Assembly: GCF_005886875.1 (NCBI RefSeq)
Contig: NZ_PNBY01000070.1
Span: 52,535-116,534, forward strand
Direction of reading: 5' to 3'
From: Pseudoalteromonas aurantia
Lineage (GTDB): Bacteria > Pseudomonadota > Gammaproteobacteria > Enterobacterales > Alteromonadaceae
DNA length: 64,000 nucleotides
Part shown: positions 52,192 through 62,039 of the stretch, piece after piece
How the letters are laid out: each line of letters opens with the position of its first letter
Position numbering within the stretch: position 1 is the stretch's first letter
Translations under genes and position numbers: made by a program
Notes under the pieces: generated by a model
Seen by the model: the letters and a program-made list of their open reading frames with translations, nothing else
Told to the model about the DNA's origin: nothing
The model's database searches: none

Positions 52192-53457
52192 ATGACAGGA
52201 TTTAAGAAAACTATATTGGCATCGAGTATGATGCTGTTATCTGGACAAACATTTGCAGCGGCATTTCAATTAGCTGAGCAAAGTGTATCAGGGTTAGGGC
52301 GTGCATATGCCGGTGAAGCTTCGGTGGCGGATGATGCGTCGGTTGTGGCACGAAACCCAGCATTAATGAGCCAGTTTAAAGGGTCACAAGTGAGTGTGGC
52401 TGCAATGTATGTTAAACCTGATGTTAGCTTGTTAGGTACTTCGACCAATAATGGCTTGAGCCCATCTGTGCTTGATAGTGACAGTATTGCGCCAAGTGCG
52501 ATCGTACCCGCTGCATTTTATACGACAGGTCTAGGAAATGACTGGTATGTTGGTGTTGGTTCATATTCACAGTTTGGGCTTGCAACCGAATTTGCAGCCG
52601 ATTACGCACCTGGTCAGCTTGCTGGCGAAACTGAGATTGTCACGATTAACACAAAATTAAGTGTTGCTTATCAGGTTAATGATGCTCTGACAGTTGCATT
52701 GGGCTTAAACCATGTCTACGCAGATGCAAAAATTTTGCGTACTTTTGGCGCATCACCAACGGCGATACCTGCTGCAACAGAGGCCGTTAATTTAGAAGGG
52801 GATGATCATGCTTATGGATGGGATGTGGGTGCTAGTTATCAGTTAGACAAGTATACTCGTTTTGGTGTGCATTATAGAAGTGAAACTGATGTGCGCTTTG
52901 AAGGCGAGTTTAGTAACCAGTTGCCAGCTGGTGCACCTTTTTATGGTACGCAAGGTCAAGCGCTATCAGGCTTTGTTGAGCTGACCTTACCTGCGATTGC
53001 TGAAGTATCTGGCTCTCATCAAATTAATAAGCAAGCGGCTTTGCATTACAGCGTTGTATGGACAGGCTGGAGTAGTTTTAAAACTTTAGCGGCGCACGTT
53101 GAAGAACGTGGCACCGTGTTCAGTAAAGATGAAAACTTCTCTAACTCGCTGCGTTACGCTGTTGGGGGGGATTATCAATATAACGAACATTTAAAGTTAC
53201 GTGCTGGTATTGCTTATGATGAATCTCCAGCTGATCAGCATCATATGTCAATTTCTATTCCTGATACAGATAGAACCTGGTTTTCATTTGGTGGTGAATA
53301 TCAATTAACAGCCAAGAGCAGTGTTGATATTGGGGTGAGTATATTACGCGGAAAAACGCAGAACTTTGTAGAATCAGACAACCTAGGTCAACAGTGGGGT
53401 TTTGAATCGAATGGGCACGCGACGGTCTTAGGTGCTCAGTACAACATGCACTTTTAA
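52192..53457 (+). CDS. fadL: Outer-membrane long-chain fatty acid transporter FadL
   Basis: 14-stranded outer-membrane beta-barrel with an N-terminal plug. The 422-residue precursor has a signal peptide (about 1-22, cleavage before AFQLAEQSVSG), the FadL plug signature GLGRAYAGEASVADDASVVARNPALMSQF (in parts), and alternating beta strands ending in the terminal phenylalanine (YNMHF) typical of outer-membrane proteins. The ATG at 52192 has AGGA 6 nt upstream. The TTG two codons earlier is rejected. No FadR site was recognised in 51933-52191. Confidence 0.95.
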   Translation: MTGFKKTILASSMMLLSGQTFAAAFQLAEQSVSGLGRAYAGEASVADDASVVARNPALMSQFKGSQVSVAAMYVKPDVSLLGTSTNNGLSPSVLDSDSIAPSAIVPAAFYTTGLGNDWYVGVGSYSQFGLATEFAADYAPGQLAGETEIVTINTKLSVAYQVNDALTVALGLNHVYADAKILRTFGASPTAIPAATEAVNLEGDDHAYGWDVGASYQLDKYTRFGVHYRSETDVRFEGEFSNQLPAGAPFYGTQGQALSGFVELTLPAIAEVSGSHQINKQAALHYSVVWTGWSSFKTLAAHVEERGTVFSKDENFSNSLRYAVGGDYQYNEHLKLRAGIAYDESPADQHHMSISIPDTDRTWFSFGGEYQLTAKSSVDIGVSILRGKTQNFVESDNLGQQWGFESNGHATVLGAQYNMHF

Positions 53458-53476
53458 TTAGCGTTTTGTTAAAAAG

Positions 53477-53508
53477 AAAAGGGCAGTATTCACCGCCCTT
53501 TTTTATTA
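53477..53508. terminator. Bidirectional terminator between fadL and valS
   Basis: AAAAGGGC (53477-53484) pairs with GCCCTTTT (53495-53502) around a partly paired loop, with T-rich sequence after it and A-rich before, so it can end both convergent transcripts. Confidence 0.75.
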
Positions 53509-53533
53509 AATTTAAGAATACAAAACGGTGGTT

Positions 53534-56380
53534 TTATAAACTTTCAATTTTTGTTTTTTGCTCTAACAACTTGCTTTTAGCATCTGAAAATTCAGCGAGC
53601 TTTTCTTTCTCTTTCGCTAATACAGCTTCAGGTGCATTATTTACAAACTTTTCATTTGCAAGTTTCTTTTCCACTTGCGCTAGGCCTTTTTCGGCTTTTT
53701 CAAGTTGTTTTGCAATACGTGCCAGTTCAGCTTCAACATCGATAAGGCCAGCCATTGGGATTAATATCTCGAGGTTACCAACAAATGCAGTTGCACACGC
53801 AGGGGCATCATCTGCATTTTCAAGTATGGTAAACTCTTCAAGCTTAGCAAGCGCACTTAAGAATGCTTTGTTTTGTTCTAAGCGACGCAAATCTTCAGCA
53901 TCTACTTTGGCCAGTAGAACACTTAATGGTTTGTTTGGACTAATGTCCATTTCACCTCGAATGTTCCGAATGGCCAGGATGAACTGTTTCACCCATTCTA
54001 AGTCAGACATCGCTTGCGCATCTACTTGGCTTGCATCAAATTTAGGGAAGCTTTGTAGCATGATGGTATTTGCTTCAATACCGGCCAGTGGTGCAACACG
54101 TTTCCAGATAGTTTCTGTAATGTATGGCATGAGTGGGTGCATTAAGCGCAGTAAACCTTCCAAGACGGTGATCAGTGCATGGCGTGTACCACGTTGCTGA
54201 GCTTCATTACCTTTAAACAGAACCGGCTTTGTAAGCTCTAAATACCAATCGCAGAATTGGTTCCATGTAAACTCATAAATGGTATTGGCAGCAAGGTCAA
54301 AACGGTAATTATCAAGGTGCTCAGTAAACGTTTGTACGGTATTTTGGAATTGACCCAAAATCCAGCGGTCGGCTAATGAGTATTCTTTTTCACCACCACT
54401 AAAACCACAGTCTTGCTCTTCGGTATTCATTAACACATAGCGGCTGGCATTCCACAACTTATTACAGAAATTACGATACCCTTCTAAACGGTTCATATCC
54501 CAATTGATATCACGGCCAGTCGATGCCATTGCTGCAAGGGTAAAGCGGAGCGCGTCAGTACCGTGTGGCTCGATGCCATCAGCAAAGGTCTTACGGGTTG
54601 TTTTCTCAACTTTCGCAGCGACTTTTTCTTGCATTAAGTTACTGGTACGTTTGGTCACTAGGCTTTCTAAGTCAATACCATCGATCATATCGAGTGGGTC
54701 AAGTACATTCCCCTTCGATTTTGACATTTTATCGCCATTTTCGTCGCGAATAAGGCCAGTGACATAAACCGTTTTAAATGGTACCTGTGGTTTTCCATCG
54801 TCATCTTTAACAAAGTGCATGGTCATCATGATCATGCGGGCAACCCAGAAGAAAATAATATCAAAGCCAGTGACGAGTGTATCTGATGGGTGGAATACTT
54901 TTAAATCGTCAGTATTTTGTGGCCAACCTTGGGTTGAGAAAGTCCATAAAGCAGATGAGAACCACGTATCAAGTACGTCTTCATCTTGAGTTAGTATTAC
55001 GTCGTCAGCAATATTATTGTCACGGCGAACTTCTGCTTCATCACGACCAACAAATACATTACCTTTTGTATCGTACCAAGCTGGGATACGATGGCCCCAC
55101 CAAAGTTGTCGTGAAATACACCAATCTTGTACGTCGTTCATCCAAGAGAAATACATATTCTCGTACTGTTTAGGTACAAATTGAATGTCACCATTTTTTA
55201 CAGCATCTTTTGCAGGTTCAGCAAGGGGTGCTACACGTACATACCATTGATCTGTAAGCAGTGGTTCAATTACAACCCCTGAACGGTCGCCGTAAGGAAC
55301 GGTTAGACTGTGATCGTCAATTTTTTCTAGTAAGCCAGCTTCTTCAAATTCAGTGATGATCTGCTTACGTGCATCAAAGCGATCAAGCCCATGGAAACGT
55401 TCAGGGATTGGCGCATCTAGCTCAAGTTCTTTGCCATCAAATGTATAGCCTTCACCCGCTGTTAATACGGCGGCGTCTTTATTAAACACGTTGATCATAG
55501 GTAGTTGATGGCGCTTACCCACTTCATTATCATTGAAGTCATGAGCTGGTGTGATTTTCACACACCCAGTGCCTTTTTCCATATCAGCATGTTCATCAGC
55601 CACAATGGTAATACGGCGATTCACAATCGGCAGCAAAATGTCTTTGCCGACTAAATTTTGGTAACGTTCGTCATCAGGGTTAACCGCAACACCAGTATCG
55701 CCAAGCATGGTTTCAGGACGCGTGGTAGCGACAACAATGTAGTCTTTACCATCGTGGGTTTTAACACCATCAGCCAGCGGGTAACGTAAGTTCCACATAT
55801 GGCCTTGCTTATCTTTGTTCTCAACTTCTAAATCAGAAATGGCAGTATGTAGTTTTGGATCCCAGTTTACTAGGCGCTTACCACGGTAGATCAAATCTTC
55901 TTTATGCAAGCGAACAAAGACTTCTTTTACCGCTTCAGACAAGCCATCGTCCATGGTAAAACGTTCACGTTCCCAATCAACTGATGCGCCAAGGCGACGA
56001 AGTTGTTTGGTGATGGTGCCACCTGATTGTTTTTTCCATTCCCATATTTTGTTAATGAACTCATCGCGGCCTAAATCATGGCGCGTTTTACCTTCTTCGG
56101 CTGCGAGTTTACGTTCAACAACCATTTGTGTTGCGATACCTGCATGGTCTGTACCGACTTGCCATAAAGTATTGTTGCCTTGCATACGCTTGTAACGCGT
56201 TAGGGTATCCATGATAGTGTCTTGGAATGCATGGCCCATATGTAGGCTACCCGTGACATTTGGTGGTGGGATCATAATTGAATATGCGTCACCTTTGCCT
56301 GATGGCTTAAAGTAGCCATTTTCTTCCCAGTCTTGGTATAAAGACTGTTCTATATCTTGTGGATTATAGGTTTTATCCAT
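53534..56380 (-). CDS. valS: Valyl-tRNA synthetase
   Basis: Class I synthetase of 948 residues (951 in E. coli). The HIGH motif is in [14 protein letters not shown] (about 39-52), the editing domain includes [15 protein letters not shown], the KMSKS motif is in [12 protein letters not shown], and a C-terminal coiled-coil arm (about 875-948; [29 protein letters not shown] in parts) binds tRNA-Val. It follows holC and pepA as in E. coli (pepA-holC-valS). Confidence 0.98.
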   Translation of the reverse strand: MDKTYNPQDIEQSLYQDWEENGYFKPSGKGDAYSIMIPPPNVTGSLHMGHAFQDTIMDTLTRYKRMQGNNTLWQVGTDHAGIATQMVVERKLAAEEGKTRHDLGRDEFINKIWEWKKQSGGTITKQLRRLGASVDWERERFTMDDGLSEAVKEVFVRLHKEDLIYRGKRLVNWDPKLHTAISDLEVENKDKQGHMWNLRYPLADGVKTHDGKDYIVVATTRPETMLGDTGVAVNPDDERYQNLVGKDILLPIVNRRITIVADEHADMEKGTGCVKITPAHDFNDNEVGKRHQLPMINVFNKDAAVLTAGEGYTFDGKELELDAPIPERFHGLDRFDARKQIITEFEEAGLLEKIDDHSLTVPYGDRSGVVIEPLLTDQWYVRVAPLAEPAKDAVKNGDIQFVPKQYENMYFSWMNDVQDWCISRQLWWGHRIPAWYDTKGNVFVGRDEAEVRRDNNIADDVILTQDEDVLDTWFSSALWTFSTQGWPQNTDDLKVFHPSDTLVTGFDIIFFWVARMIMMTMHFVKDDDGKPQVPFKTVYVTGLIRDENGDKMSKSKGNVLDPLDMIDGIDLESLVTKRTSNLMQEKVAAKVEKTTRKTFADGIEPHGTDALRFTLAAMASTGRDINWDMNRLEGYRNFCNKLWNASRYVLMNTEEQDCGFSGGEKEYSLADRWILGQFQNTVQTFTEHLDNYRFDLAANTIYEFTWNQFCDWYLELTKPVLFKGNEAQQRGTRHALITVLEGLLRLMHPLMPYITETIWKRVAPLAGIEANTIMLQSFPKFDASQVDAQAMSDLEWVKQFILAIRNIRGEMDISPNKPLSVLLAKVDAEDLRRLEQNKAFLSALAKLEEFTILENADDAPACATAFVGNLEILIPMAGLIDVEAELARIAKQLEKAEKGLAQVEKKLANEKFVNNAPEAVLAKEKEKLAEFSDAKSKLLEQKTKIESL

Positions 56381-56404
56381 TTCACAGAACCTTAATAAAA
56401 TACT

Positions 56405-56851
56405 TTAATTTTCAATTTCTTTGGTAGAAATATTGGCACCAAACTGACGCAAACGTTTAAATCGTTCGCGAGCGGCTTGCTTGGCATTTTGTTCAGCGGG
56501 TACAAAATCGTACACCATACTGAAGCGTCGAATAAAATCAGGTAGATGAGTCGCTAAATTGATCAGTACCGTCCGTTTTCCTACTGGCGGTGTTTGACCA
56601 ATTTCGACCGGAGCGCCGCCCTTTGGACCTTCACCTTGTAAATTGTGCGGTACAAAACTATCGGGCTCAAAACACCATAAATGTTCATCAATAACATGTG
56701 CATCATCAATCGAGTCTACATAAATAAATATGCGCTGCCCGGCACGATACTGTTTGGCTGCCGTTCGAGCGGCTAGATCAAAATGAGCCGGGCATGTTGC
56801 TCCCAGCTCATTGTCATGCTTTAACACATAAAACTGTGCATTGATGGTCAT
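56405..56851 (-). CDS. holC: DNA polymerase III chi subunit
   Basis: Clamp-loader accessory subunit linking polymerase III to SSB. At 148 residues it matches E. coli HolC (147). Blocks are AQFYVLKHDNELGATCPAHFDLAARTA, RIFIYVDSIDDAHVIDEHLW, SFVPHNLQGEGPKGGAPVEIGQT and INLATHLPDFIRRFSMVYDFVP. It lies 24 nt before valS. Confidence 0.95.
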   Translation of the reverse strand: MTINAQFYVLKHDNELGATCPAHFDLAARTAAKQYRAGQRIFIYVDSIDDAHVIDEHLWCFEPDSFVPHNLQGEGPKGGAPVEIGQTPPVGKRTVLINLATHLPDFIRRFSMVYDFVPAEQNAKQAARERFKRLRQFGANISTKEIEN

Positions 56852-56963
56852 GGCGTTGGCTTAATCTTAGGCAATAAGTGATGTTTTATATCATCCTTTA
56901 CTGCGTTCAAAATAAAGCCGCATTTTGACACAGAAAGCCCGCGCCATCAATCTAGCACCATGC

Positions 56964-58472
56964 TTAATCCTGTTGTGCGTCGCTCACTTCAATACGGTTT
57001 AATAAATATTGAGTTAACATCGGGACAGGGCGACCTGTGGCGCCTTTGTTCTTGCCACTTTTCCATGCTGTTCCAGCAATATCTAAATGTGCCCAATTGT
57101 ACTTCTTAGTAAACTTAGACAAGAAACAAGCTGCTGTAATGGTGCCAGCGGCACGACCGCCCAAATTGGTGAAATCAGCAAATGGGCTGTCTAGCTGGTC
57201 TTGGTAATCATCCCATAGAGGTAATTGCCATGCTCTGTCGCCACTTTGTTCACCGGCTTTGAGTAAGTCGTGGGCGAGTGGGTTATGACTCGATAATAAA
57301 CCGGTAGCATGCGCACCGAGGGCAACAATACAGGCACCGGTCAAGGTGGCAACATCGATGACGATTTCAGGCTCAAACTTTTCAACGTAAGTCAGTGCAT
57401 CACACAGTACCAAACGTCCTTCGGCATCGGTATTGAGTACTTCGACTGTTTGACCCGACATGGTGGTTAGTATGTCACCCGGACGGTAGGCATTTGAGCT
57501 TGGCATGTTTTCACACCCTGCAAGAATACCAATGACGTTTATTGGTAACTGCATTTCGACCAATGAGCGCATCAAACCAATAACGCCTGCGGCACCCCCC
57601 ATATCGTACTTCATTTCATCCATGCCTTCGCCAGGCTTAAGTGAAATACCACCTGAGTCAAAGGTGAGGCCTTTACCGACAAAGATAATGGGCGCTTGAT
57701 CTTCACTGCCGCCTTTATAGTGTATGACCGACATAACCGATTCATTTACACTGCCGCGGCCTACCGCTAAGTATGAATGCATACCTAGCTCTTCCATTTC
57801 TTTCTCGCCGATGAGATCCACAGAGACATTATTAAACGCTTCAAGCGTTTTGGCTTGCTCGCCTAGATAGCGAGGATTACAAATATTAGGTGGCATATTG
57901 GCGACGTCTTTACATAGCTTAGCGCCTGAAGCAATGGCTAAACCATGTTCAATCGCTGTTTCGCCAATAGTCAGTTCACGTCTTGTGGGTACATTAAAAA
58001 CGATTTTACGTAATGGACGACGAAGATCTGTTTTTTTGCTTTTTAATTGATTGAATGTGTATAAACAATCTTGTGTTGTTTCTACAGCTTGGCGTACTTT
58101 CCAGTATGTATCGCGCCCTTTTACGTGTTGCTCAGTTAAGAAGCAGACCGCTTCCATTGAGCCTGTATCGTTAAGTGTATTGATGGTTTTAGAGATGATC
58201 TGTTTGTATTGCTTGTCATCAAGCTCACGCTCTTTACCGCAACCAACTAAGAGTACACGTTCACTTAGTACATTGGGTACATGGTGCAATAATAAAACTT
58301 GTCCAGGCTTCCCTTCTAAGTCGCCACGACGTAGTAAATTTGAGATGTAGCCATCACTGATTTTATCCAGCTGCTCACCGATTGGAGATAAGCGGCGCGG
58401 TTCATATACGCCAACTACGATGCACGCACTGCGTTGCTTTTCGGGGCTACCACTTTTAACGCTGAATTCCAT
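56964..58472 (-). CDS. pepA: Leucyl aminopeptidase
   Basis: Hexameric two-metal M17 aminopeptidase of 502 residues (503 in E. coli); the E. coli protein also binds DNA in Xer recombination and carAB control. Metal-site blocks are [31 protein letters not shown] and the signature [14 protein letters not shown]. First gene of pepA-holC-valS and divergent from lptFG; the 195-nt gap between should hold both promoters. Confidence 0.97.
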   Translation of the reverse strand: MEFSVKSGSPEKQRSACIVVGVYEPRRLSPIGEQLDKISDGYISNLLRRGDLEGKPGQVLLLHHVPNVLSERVLLVGCGKERELDDKQYKQIISKTINTLNDTGSMEAVCFLTEQHVKGRDTYWKVRQAVETTQDCLYTFNQLKSKKTDLRRPLRKIVFNVPTRRELTIGETAIEHGLAIASGAKLCKDVANMPPNICNPRYLGEQAKTLEAFNNVSVDLIGEKEMEELGMHSYLAVGRGSVNESVMSVIHYKGGSEDQAPIIFVGKGLTFDSGGISLKPGEGMDEMKYDMGGAAGVIGLMRSLVEMQLPINVIGILAGCENMPSSNAYRPGDILTTMSGQTVEVLNTDAEGRLVLCDALTYVEKFEPEIVIDVATLTGACIVALGAHATGLLSSHNPLAHDLLKAGEQSGDRAWQLPLWDDYQDQLDSPFADFTNLGGRAAGTITAACFLSKFTKKYNWAHLDIAGTAWKSGKNKGATGRPVPMLTQYLLNRIEVSDAQQD

Positions 58473-58667
58473 TACGACTCCTGAGTCTATGTTATGTCTT
58501 TTTGAACTTTATATGTCTTCTGCAATCAATACCATAAATGCAGAATTATCTCTTGTGTGTCGGTATAATAATTAGGTTTGATGACATATAATAAAGTGAC
58601 TAAAATAACCAGTTTACTCAAAATTTCCTACTATTCCAGTGAAACAAGACGTTTATAGGGGCAAGCA

Positions 58668-59780
58668 TTGCTAATCTTTCGTTATTTAACTGCTGAGGTA
58701 CTGAAATCGCAAGTTGCGGTGTTCCTGACATTAATGACCATTTTCGTATCTCAAAAGTTTGTGAGAATTTTAAGCGATGCGTCAGAAGGGGGCTTACCGT
58801 CACAAATGGTCGCGGCTTTTTTACTGTTAAAATTGCCTCAATTAGCGGTCTATATTTTGCCTTTGAGTTTATTCTTGGGGATCATCTTAGCTTACAGCCG
58901 TGTTTACGCAGACAGTGAAATGACGGTGCTACGTGCTTGTGGTGTGAGTGAGTGGTATGTTGTTCGGGTTACATTGATCTCTAGTGTATTATTTGCACTC
59001 ATTGCAGGTTCGGTTAGCTTGTATGTGGCGCCTTGGGCCAGTGAAAAAGAGTATCAGCTTAAAGAGCAAGCGGACGCTGAATCTGGTTTATCTGCATTAC
59101 GTGCTGGACGTTTTCAGCAAACGGGCAATGAGAAGGCCGTAGTCTTTGTGCATAATATTATTGATCAAGGGCGTGAACTCAACAAAGTATTTGTGGCACA
59201 AATGCCTGATAAAGGGTCAAATCAAGGTGCACGAATCGTCTACGCACAAAAAGGGCAAGTGATTGAACTTGAATCCGGTGAGCAACAACTGTTACTCGAC
59301 CAAGGAAAGCGCTATGAAACCGATGGACTCAGTCAAGCGCTCAACAAAACGGAGTTTGCGAGTTACCAAGTACAAATTCGTGAGCAAGAAATTGAGCATC
59401 AGCGACGCAAGCTAGAAGCAATTCCTTCTTTGACCTTACTCGATATGGATACGCCTGAAGCGCTCGCGCAGTTTCAATTACGTTTATCAGTGCCTATTTC
59501 TATTATTTTACTGACATTAATGGCTGTGCCATTGAGTGTGGTTAATCCAAGGCAGGGAAAGTTTGCTAAGTTAGTACCTGCTATCTGCTTATATCTAGGG
59601 TATTTCATTTTACTGAATGCGGGTAAGTTTTTAGTGGCTGAAGGTAAAATTCCTGCGGCTGTAGGTTTATGGTGGATCCATTTAAGTGTGCTATTTATTG
59701 GGACTTATTTAATTGTGAAAGGGCGGCCGATGGGGGTGTGGATCCGATCGTTGTTTGCTAACAAGGAGCAACCAACATGA
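58668..59780 (+). CDS. lptF: LPS export ABC permease LptF
   Basis: Inner-membrane component of the LptB2FGC extractor that moves lipopolysaccharide to the LptA bridge. The 370-residue protein (366 in E. coli) starts (L/M)LIFRYLTAEVLKSQVAVFLTL, close to E. coli MIIIRYLVRETLKSQ, and has six helices with a beta-jellyroll periplasmic domain between TM3 and TM4 (about 125-265). The start is TTG, with AGGGG 6 nt upstream. Overlaps lptG by 4 nt. Confidence 0.96.
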   Translation: MLIFRYLTAEVLKSQVAVFLTLMTIFVSQKFVRILSDASEGGLPSQMVAAFLLLKLPQLAVYILPLSLFLGIILAYSRVYADSEMTVLRACGVSEWYVVRVTLISSVLFALIAGSVSLYVAPWASEKEYQLKEQADAESGLSALRAGRFQQTGNEKAVVFVHNIIDQGRELNKVFVAQMPDKGSNQGARIVYAQKGQVIELESGEQQLLLDQGKRYETDGLSQALNKTEFASYQVQIREQEIEHQRRKLEAIPSLTLLDMDTPEALAQFQLRLSVPISIILLTLMAVPLSVVNPRQGKFAKLVPAICLYLGYFILLNAGKFLVAEGKIPAAVGLWWIHLSVLFIGTYLIVKGRPMGVWIRSLFANKEQPT

Positions 59781-60844
59781 TGAAAACACTCGATTGGTAT
59801 TTAGGTCGCAGTATTTTACAAACAACCGGTTTTGCACTGCTGGTATTTGTTGGGATCAATACTTTAATCAAATATATTGAACAGCTTAAGTCGGTTGGTC
59901 GAGGGAGTTATGACATGACGACTGCATTACTATACACACTGTATAGTATGCCTTCAGATATTGTGGTGTTTTTCCCTATGGCTGCGCTTATTGGTGGTTT
60001 AACAGGGCTTGGCGCCTTGGCTTCAAGCAGTGAGTTAGTGGTGATGCAAGCGGCAGGGATGTCTCGGTTACAAATTATCGGCTCAGTAATGAAAACTGCC
60101 ACAGTACTTGCAGTGTGTATGATGGCATTGGGCGAATGGGGCGTACCAGAATCTGAGAAGCAAGCTAAGCAGCTCAGAAATAACGCCATTTATGGTGGAG
60201 AAGTCTTCAATGCACAAAAAGGCGTATGGGCTAAAGATGGCAATAACTTTATCAACATTGATAATATAGAGGCGTCAGGTGATTTAAAAGATGTCAGTAT
60301 TTATCATTTCAACACCTCTTTAGAGCTAGAAAAAATTACGCGAGTAGCCAAAGCGCAAAGTGTTCCGCAAGGGTGGCAGTTTAGTGGTATTGAAGAGGTG
60401 AATATGGGCGAGTCGCATATTGTTACTGAATACAAAGAGTCGATGCTTTATACATCACAATTAACCTCTGAAAAATTAGATGTGGTGTCTGTAGAGCCTG
60501 AGTCACTCTCATTCAGTGGACTTTGGTCCTATTTATCGTATTTAGAGCAGAATGAACAAGACACAAGTACCTATGATTTAGCTCTGTGGCGTAAAGTGAT
60601 GCAGCCATTTACAATTGCCGTGATGCTGCTGGTCGCGCTCTCATTTATTTTTGGGCCACTGCGCTCGGTCAGTATGGGGGCGAGGATCATCATGGGCGTT
60701 GTAACAGGATTAGTATTTCATTTAAGCAATGAAATATTTGGCCCTATTGTGATGGTTTACACTGTCCCAGCAGTGTTCGGTGCGGCTATGCCGAGTGTGC
60801 TCTTTATTGGTATTGCGAGTTATTTGCTGCAGCGCAAGCAATAG
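59777..60844 (+). CDS. lptG: LPS export ABC permease LptG
   Basis: Partner of LptF, 355 residues (360 in E. coli). It has TLDWYLGRSILQTTGFALLVFVGI, MPSDIVVFFPMAALIGGLTGLGALASSSELVVMQAAGMS (in parts) and three C-terminal helices (about 275-355). The periplasmic jellyroll lies at about 130-260. Its start overlaps the lptF stop (ATGA), so the two are translationally coupled, which suits a 1:1 heterodimer. Confidence 0.96.
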   Translation: MMKTLDWYLGRSILQTTGFALLVFVGINTLIKYIEQLKSVGRGSYDMTTALLYTLYSMPSDIVVFFPMAALIGGLTGLGALASSSELVVMQAAGMSRLQIIGSVMKTATVLAVCMMALGEWGVPESEKQAKQLRNNAIYGGEVFNAQKGVWAKDGNNFINIDNIEASGDLKDVSIYHFNTSLELEKITRVAKAQSVPQGWQFSGIEEVNMGESHIVTEYKESMLYTSQLTSEKLDVVSVEPESLSFSGLWSYLSYLEQNEQDTSTYDLALWRKVMQPFTIAVMLLVALSFIFGPLRSVSMGARIIMGVVTGLVFHLSNEIFGPIVMVYTVPAVFGAAMPSVLFIGIASYLLQRKQ

Positions 60845-60852
60845 TCAATGAA

Positions 60853-60879
60853 ATTAAAAGGCGCGCAGCGCCTTTTAAT
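60853..60879. terminator. Terminator downstream of lptG
   Basis: A 12-bp perfect stem (ATTAAAAGGCGC at 60853-60864 with GCGCCTTTTAAT at 60868-60879) and a 3-nt loop, symmetrical enough to serve lptG and the convergent RDD gene. Confidence 0.82.
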
Positions 60880-60894
60880 ACAAGCACGCTGGTT

Positions 60895-61392
60895 TTAATC
60901 TAAGCTGTTATATACTTTTTTATTTTCTTCTTTAGTTAAAAAGACCACTTCGGTTCCGCAAATCATATCTTGTAACGCGCGCTTTTGTTTAAAATCAATT
61001 AAGACCAATAAATTACCTAGCCCTAGCACTGCGGTTAAGCTGCGTAGTATTGCTTTTGGCCAGCTGAGTAAAGCGCCATCTGGTGTTTGTACTTTGAGAC
61101 GCCATGCTCGCATACCGATTGTTTGGCCACTTTTGGTCCAAAAGTAACTGAAAAAAAGCACACTGACTAACACCAATAAAATGGCTCGCAATCCATATAA
61201 TAGTGATGAACCTTGGATAAGCGCTGACACATCTTCATACTTACCAAGAGATAGCACATCAAAAGAGATGAGGCTCTGAATAAAAAATAAATACATAATA
61301 GTGGTTAACATCGCAAATGCGATAACCACGAGGCCATCATACATTAATGAGGCTAAACGACGTAAAAGACCTGCTTTTGGTAAATCTGACAT
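60895..61392 (-). CDS. RDD family membrane protein
   Basis: A 165-residue inner-membrane protein. The RDD domain is seen as AGLLRRLASLMYDGLVVIAFAML (R-x-x-x-x-x-x-D in TM1), with further helices at about 64-95 and 105-125, and the C-terminal block QTIGMRAWRLKV. The function of such proteins is not established; some affect ion balance. I start it at the ATG at 61392 (MSDLPKAG); a longer frame to 61455 has no homologous content. It is often found next to lptFG in this group. Confidence 0.82.
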   Translation of the reverse strand: MSDLPKAGLLRRLASLMYDGLVVIAFAMLTTIMYLFFIQSLISFDVLSLGKYEDVSALIQGSSLLYGLRAILLVLVSVLFFSYFWTKSGQTIGMRAWRLKVQTPDGALLSWPKAILRSLTAVLGLGNLLVLIDFKQKRALQDMICGTEVVFLTKEENKKVYNSLD

Positions 61393-61570
61393 AACAATAC
61401 TCGCAGTGTGGCAGAGGAAACAAAGTTGGGTCATTCTACACAAAGGTTTTAGCAATGGCGAAACCTATTAGCTTTACTACAAATAAGAGCATTTAATCGT
61501 GTATTTGTTATTTAACACATCATTATTGCACAAATGTTAAGCAGTTGATGTAAATAAGCAAAAAAACAGC

Positions 61571-61598
61571 TTGCCGGGCGGGGTTATATTTGTATAAT
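61571..61598 (+). promoter_or_regulatory. Promoter of the tRNA-Leu gene
   Basis: TTGCCG (61571-61576) and a perfect TATAAT (61593-61598) with a 16-nt spacer; the predicted start near 61605 gives a leader of almost 90 nt before the mature tRNA. Confidence 0.7.
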
Positions 61599-61692
61599 GC
61601 ATGGCATAGAGACGAGGGCATACAAACAAAGCCTTAGCTCAAAGTGGTTTTTCTTTATTTTCTCTTGCTTTAGAAGATGAAAGAAAAATTAT

Positions 61693-61777
61693 GCCAGTGT
61701 GATGGAATTGGTAGACATGACGGATTCAAAATCCGTTGCCTTCGGGCGTGGCGGTTCAAGTCCGCCCACTGGTACCA
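61693..61777 (+). tRNA. leuX: tRNA-Leu, anticodon CAA
   Basis: An 85-nt class II tRNA with encoded CCA. The acceptor stem pairs GCCAGTG (61693-61699) with CACTGGT (61767-61773, one G-U at the top); discriminator A and CCA follow. The D-arm region holds GGTAGAC, the anticodon stem-loop is ACGGA-TTCAAAA-TCCGT with anticodon CAA, the long variable arm is typical of Leu/Ser tRNAs, and the T arm is GGCGG-TTCAAGT-CCGCC. It reads UUG codons and is a predicted substrate of TrmL, also encoded here. No integrase or att duplication adjoins its 3' end. Confidence 0.95.
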
Positions 61778-61785
61778 CTTTTTAT

Positions 61786-61813
61786 AGCCTGCTGATTTAT
61801 CAGCGGGCTTTTT
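61786..61813 (+). terminator. Terminator of the tRNA-Leu gene
   Basis: A 10-bp stem with one G-U pair (AGCCTGCTGA at 61786-61795 with TCAGCGGGCT at 61800-61809), a TTTA loop and a T run. It lies 8 nt after the CCA end. Confidence 0.88.
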
Positions 61814-62039
61814 CTTGTCTGAATTTTGAGTATGGTCCCGTGCGTGAGCTTTATCTGCTTTTCTACACCTTATTCCCTTACTCGTCGCTGTACCTCGCCA
61901 TCTATTTCATTTAGTTGCCATAACATATTTTGCATAGCTTGGTATAAGGCAACATGACGTTATTCCCTCCACAAAGACAGTTGTTATAACTGGTACTCAC
62001 ACTTATCTGAACTAAACTCAAACAAATAGTGATCAGAGG

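Noticed and set aside
53466..54200. A 244-codon plus-strand frame
   Set aside because: It begins in the fadL-valS terminator and is antisense to the valS C-terminal arm; the Ser/Phe-rich translation resembles no protein.
61693..61813. tRNA-Leu as a phage or island attachment site
   Set aside because: No integrase gene, no direct repeat of the tRNA 3' end and no foreign-looking genes follow; a normal terminator comes 8 nt after the CCA.
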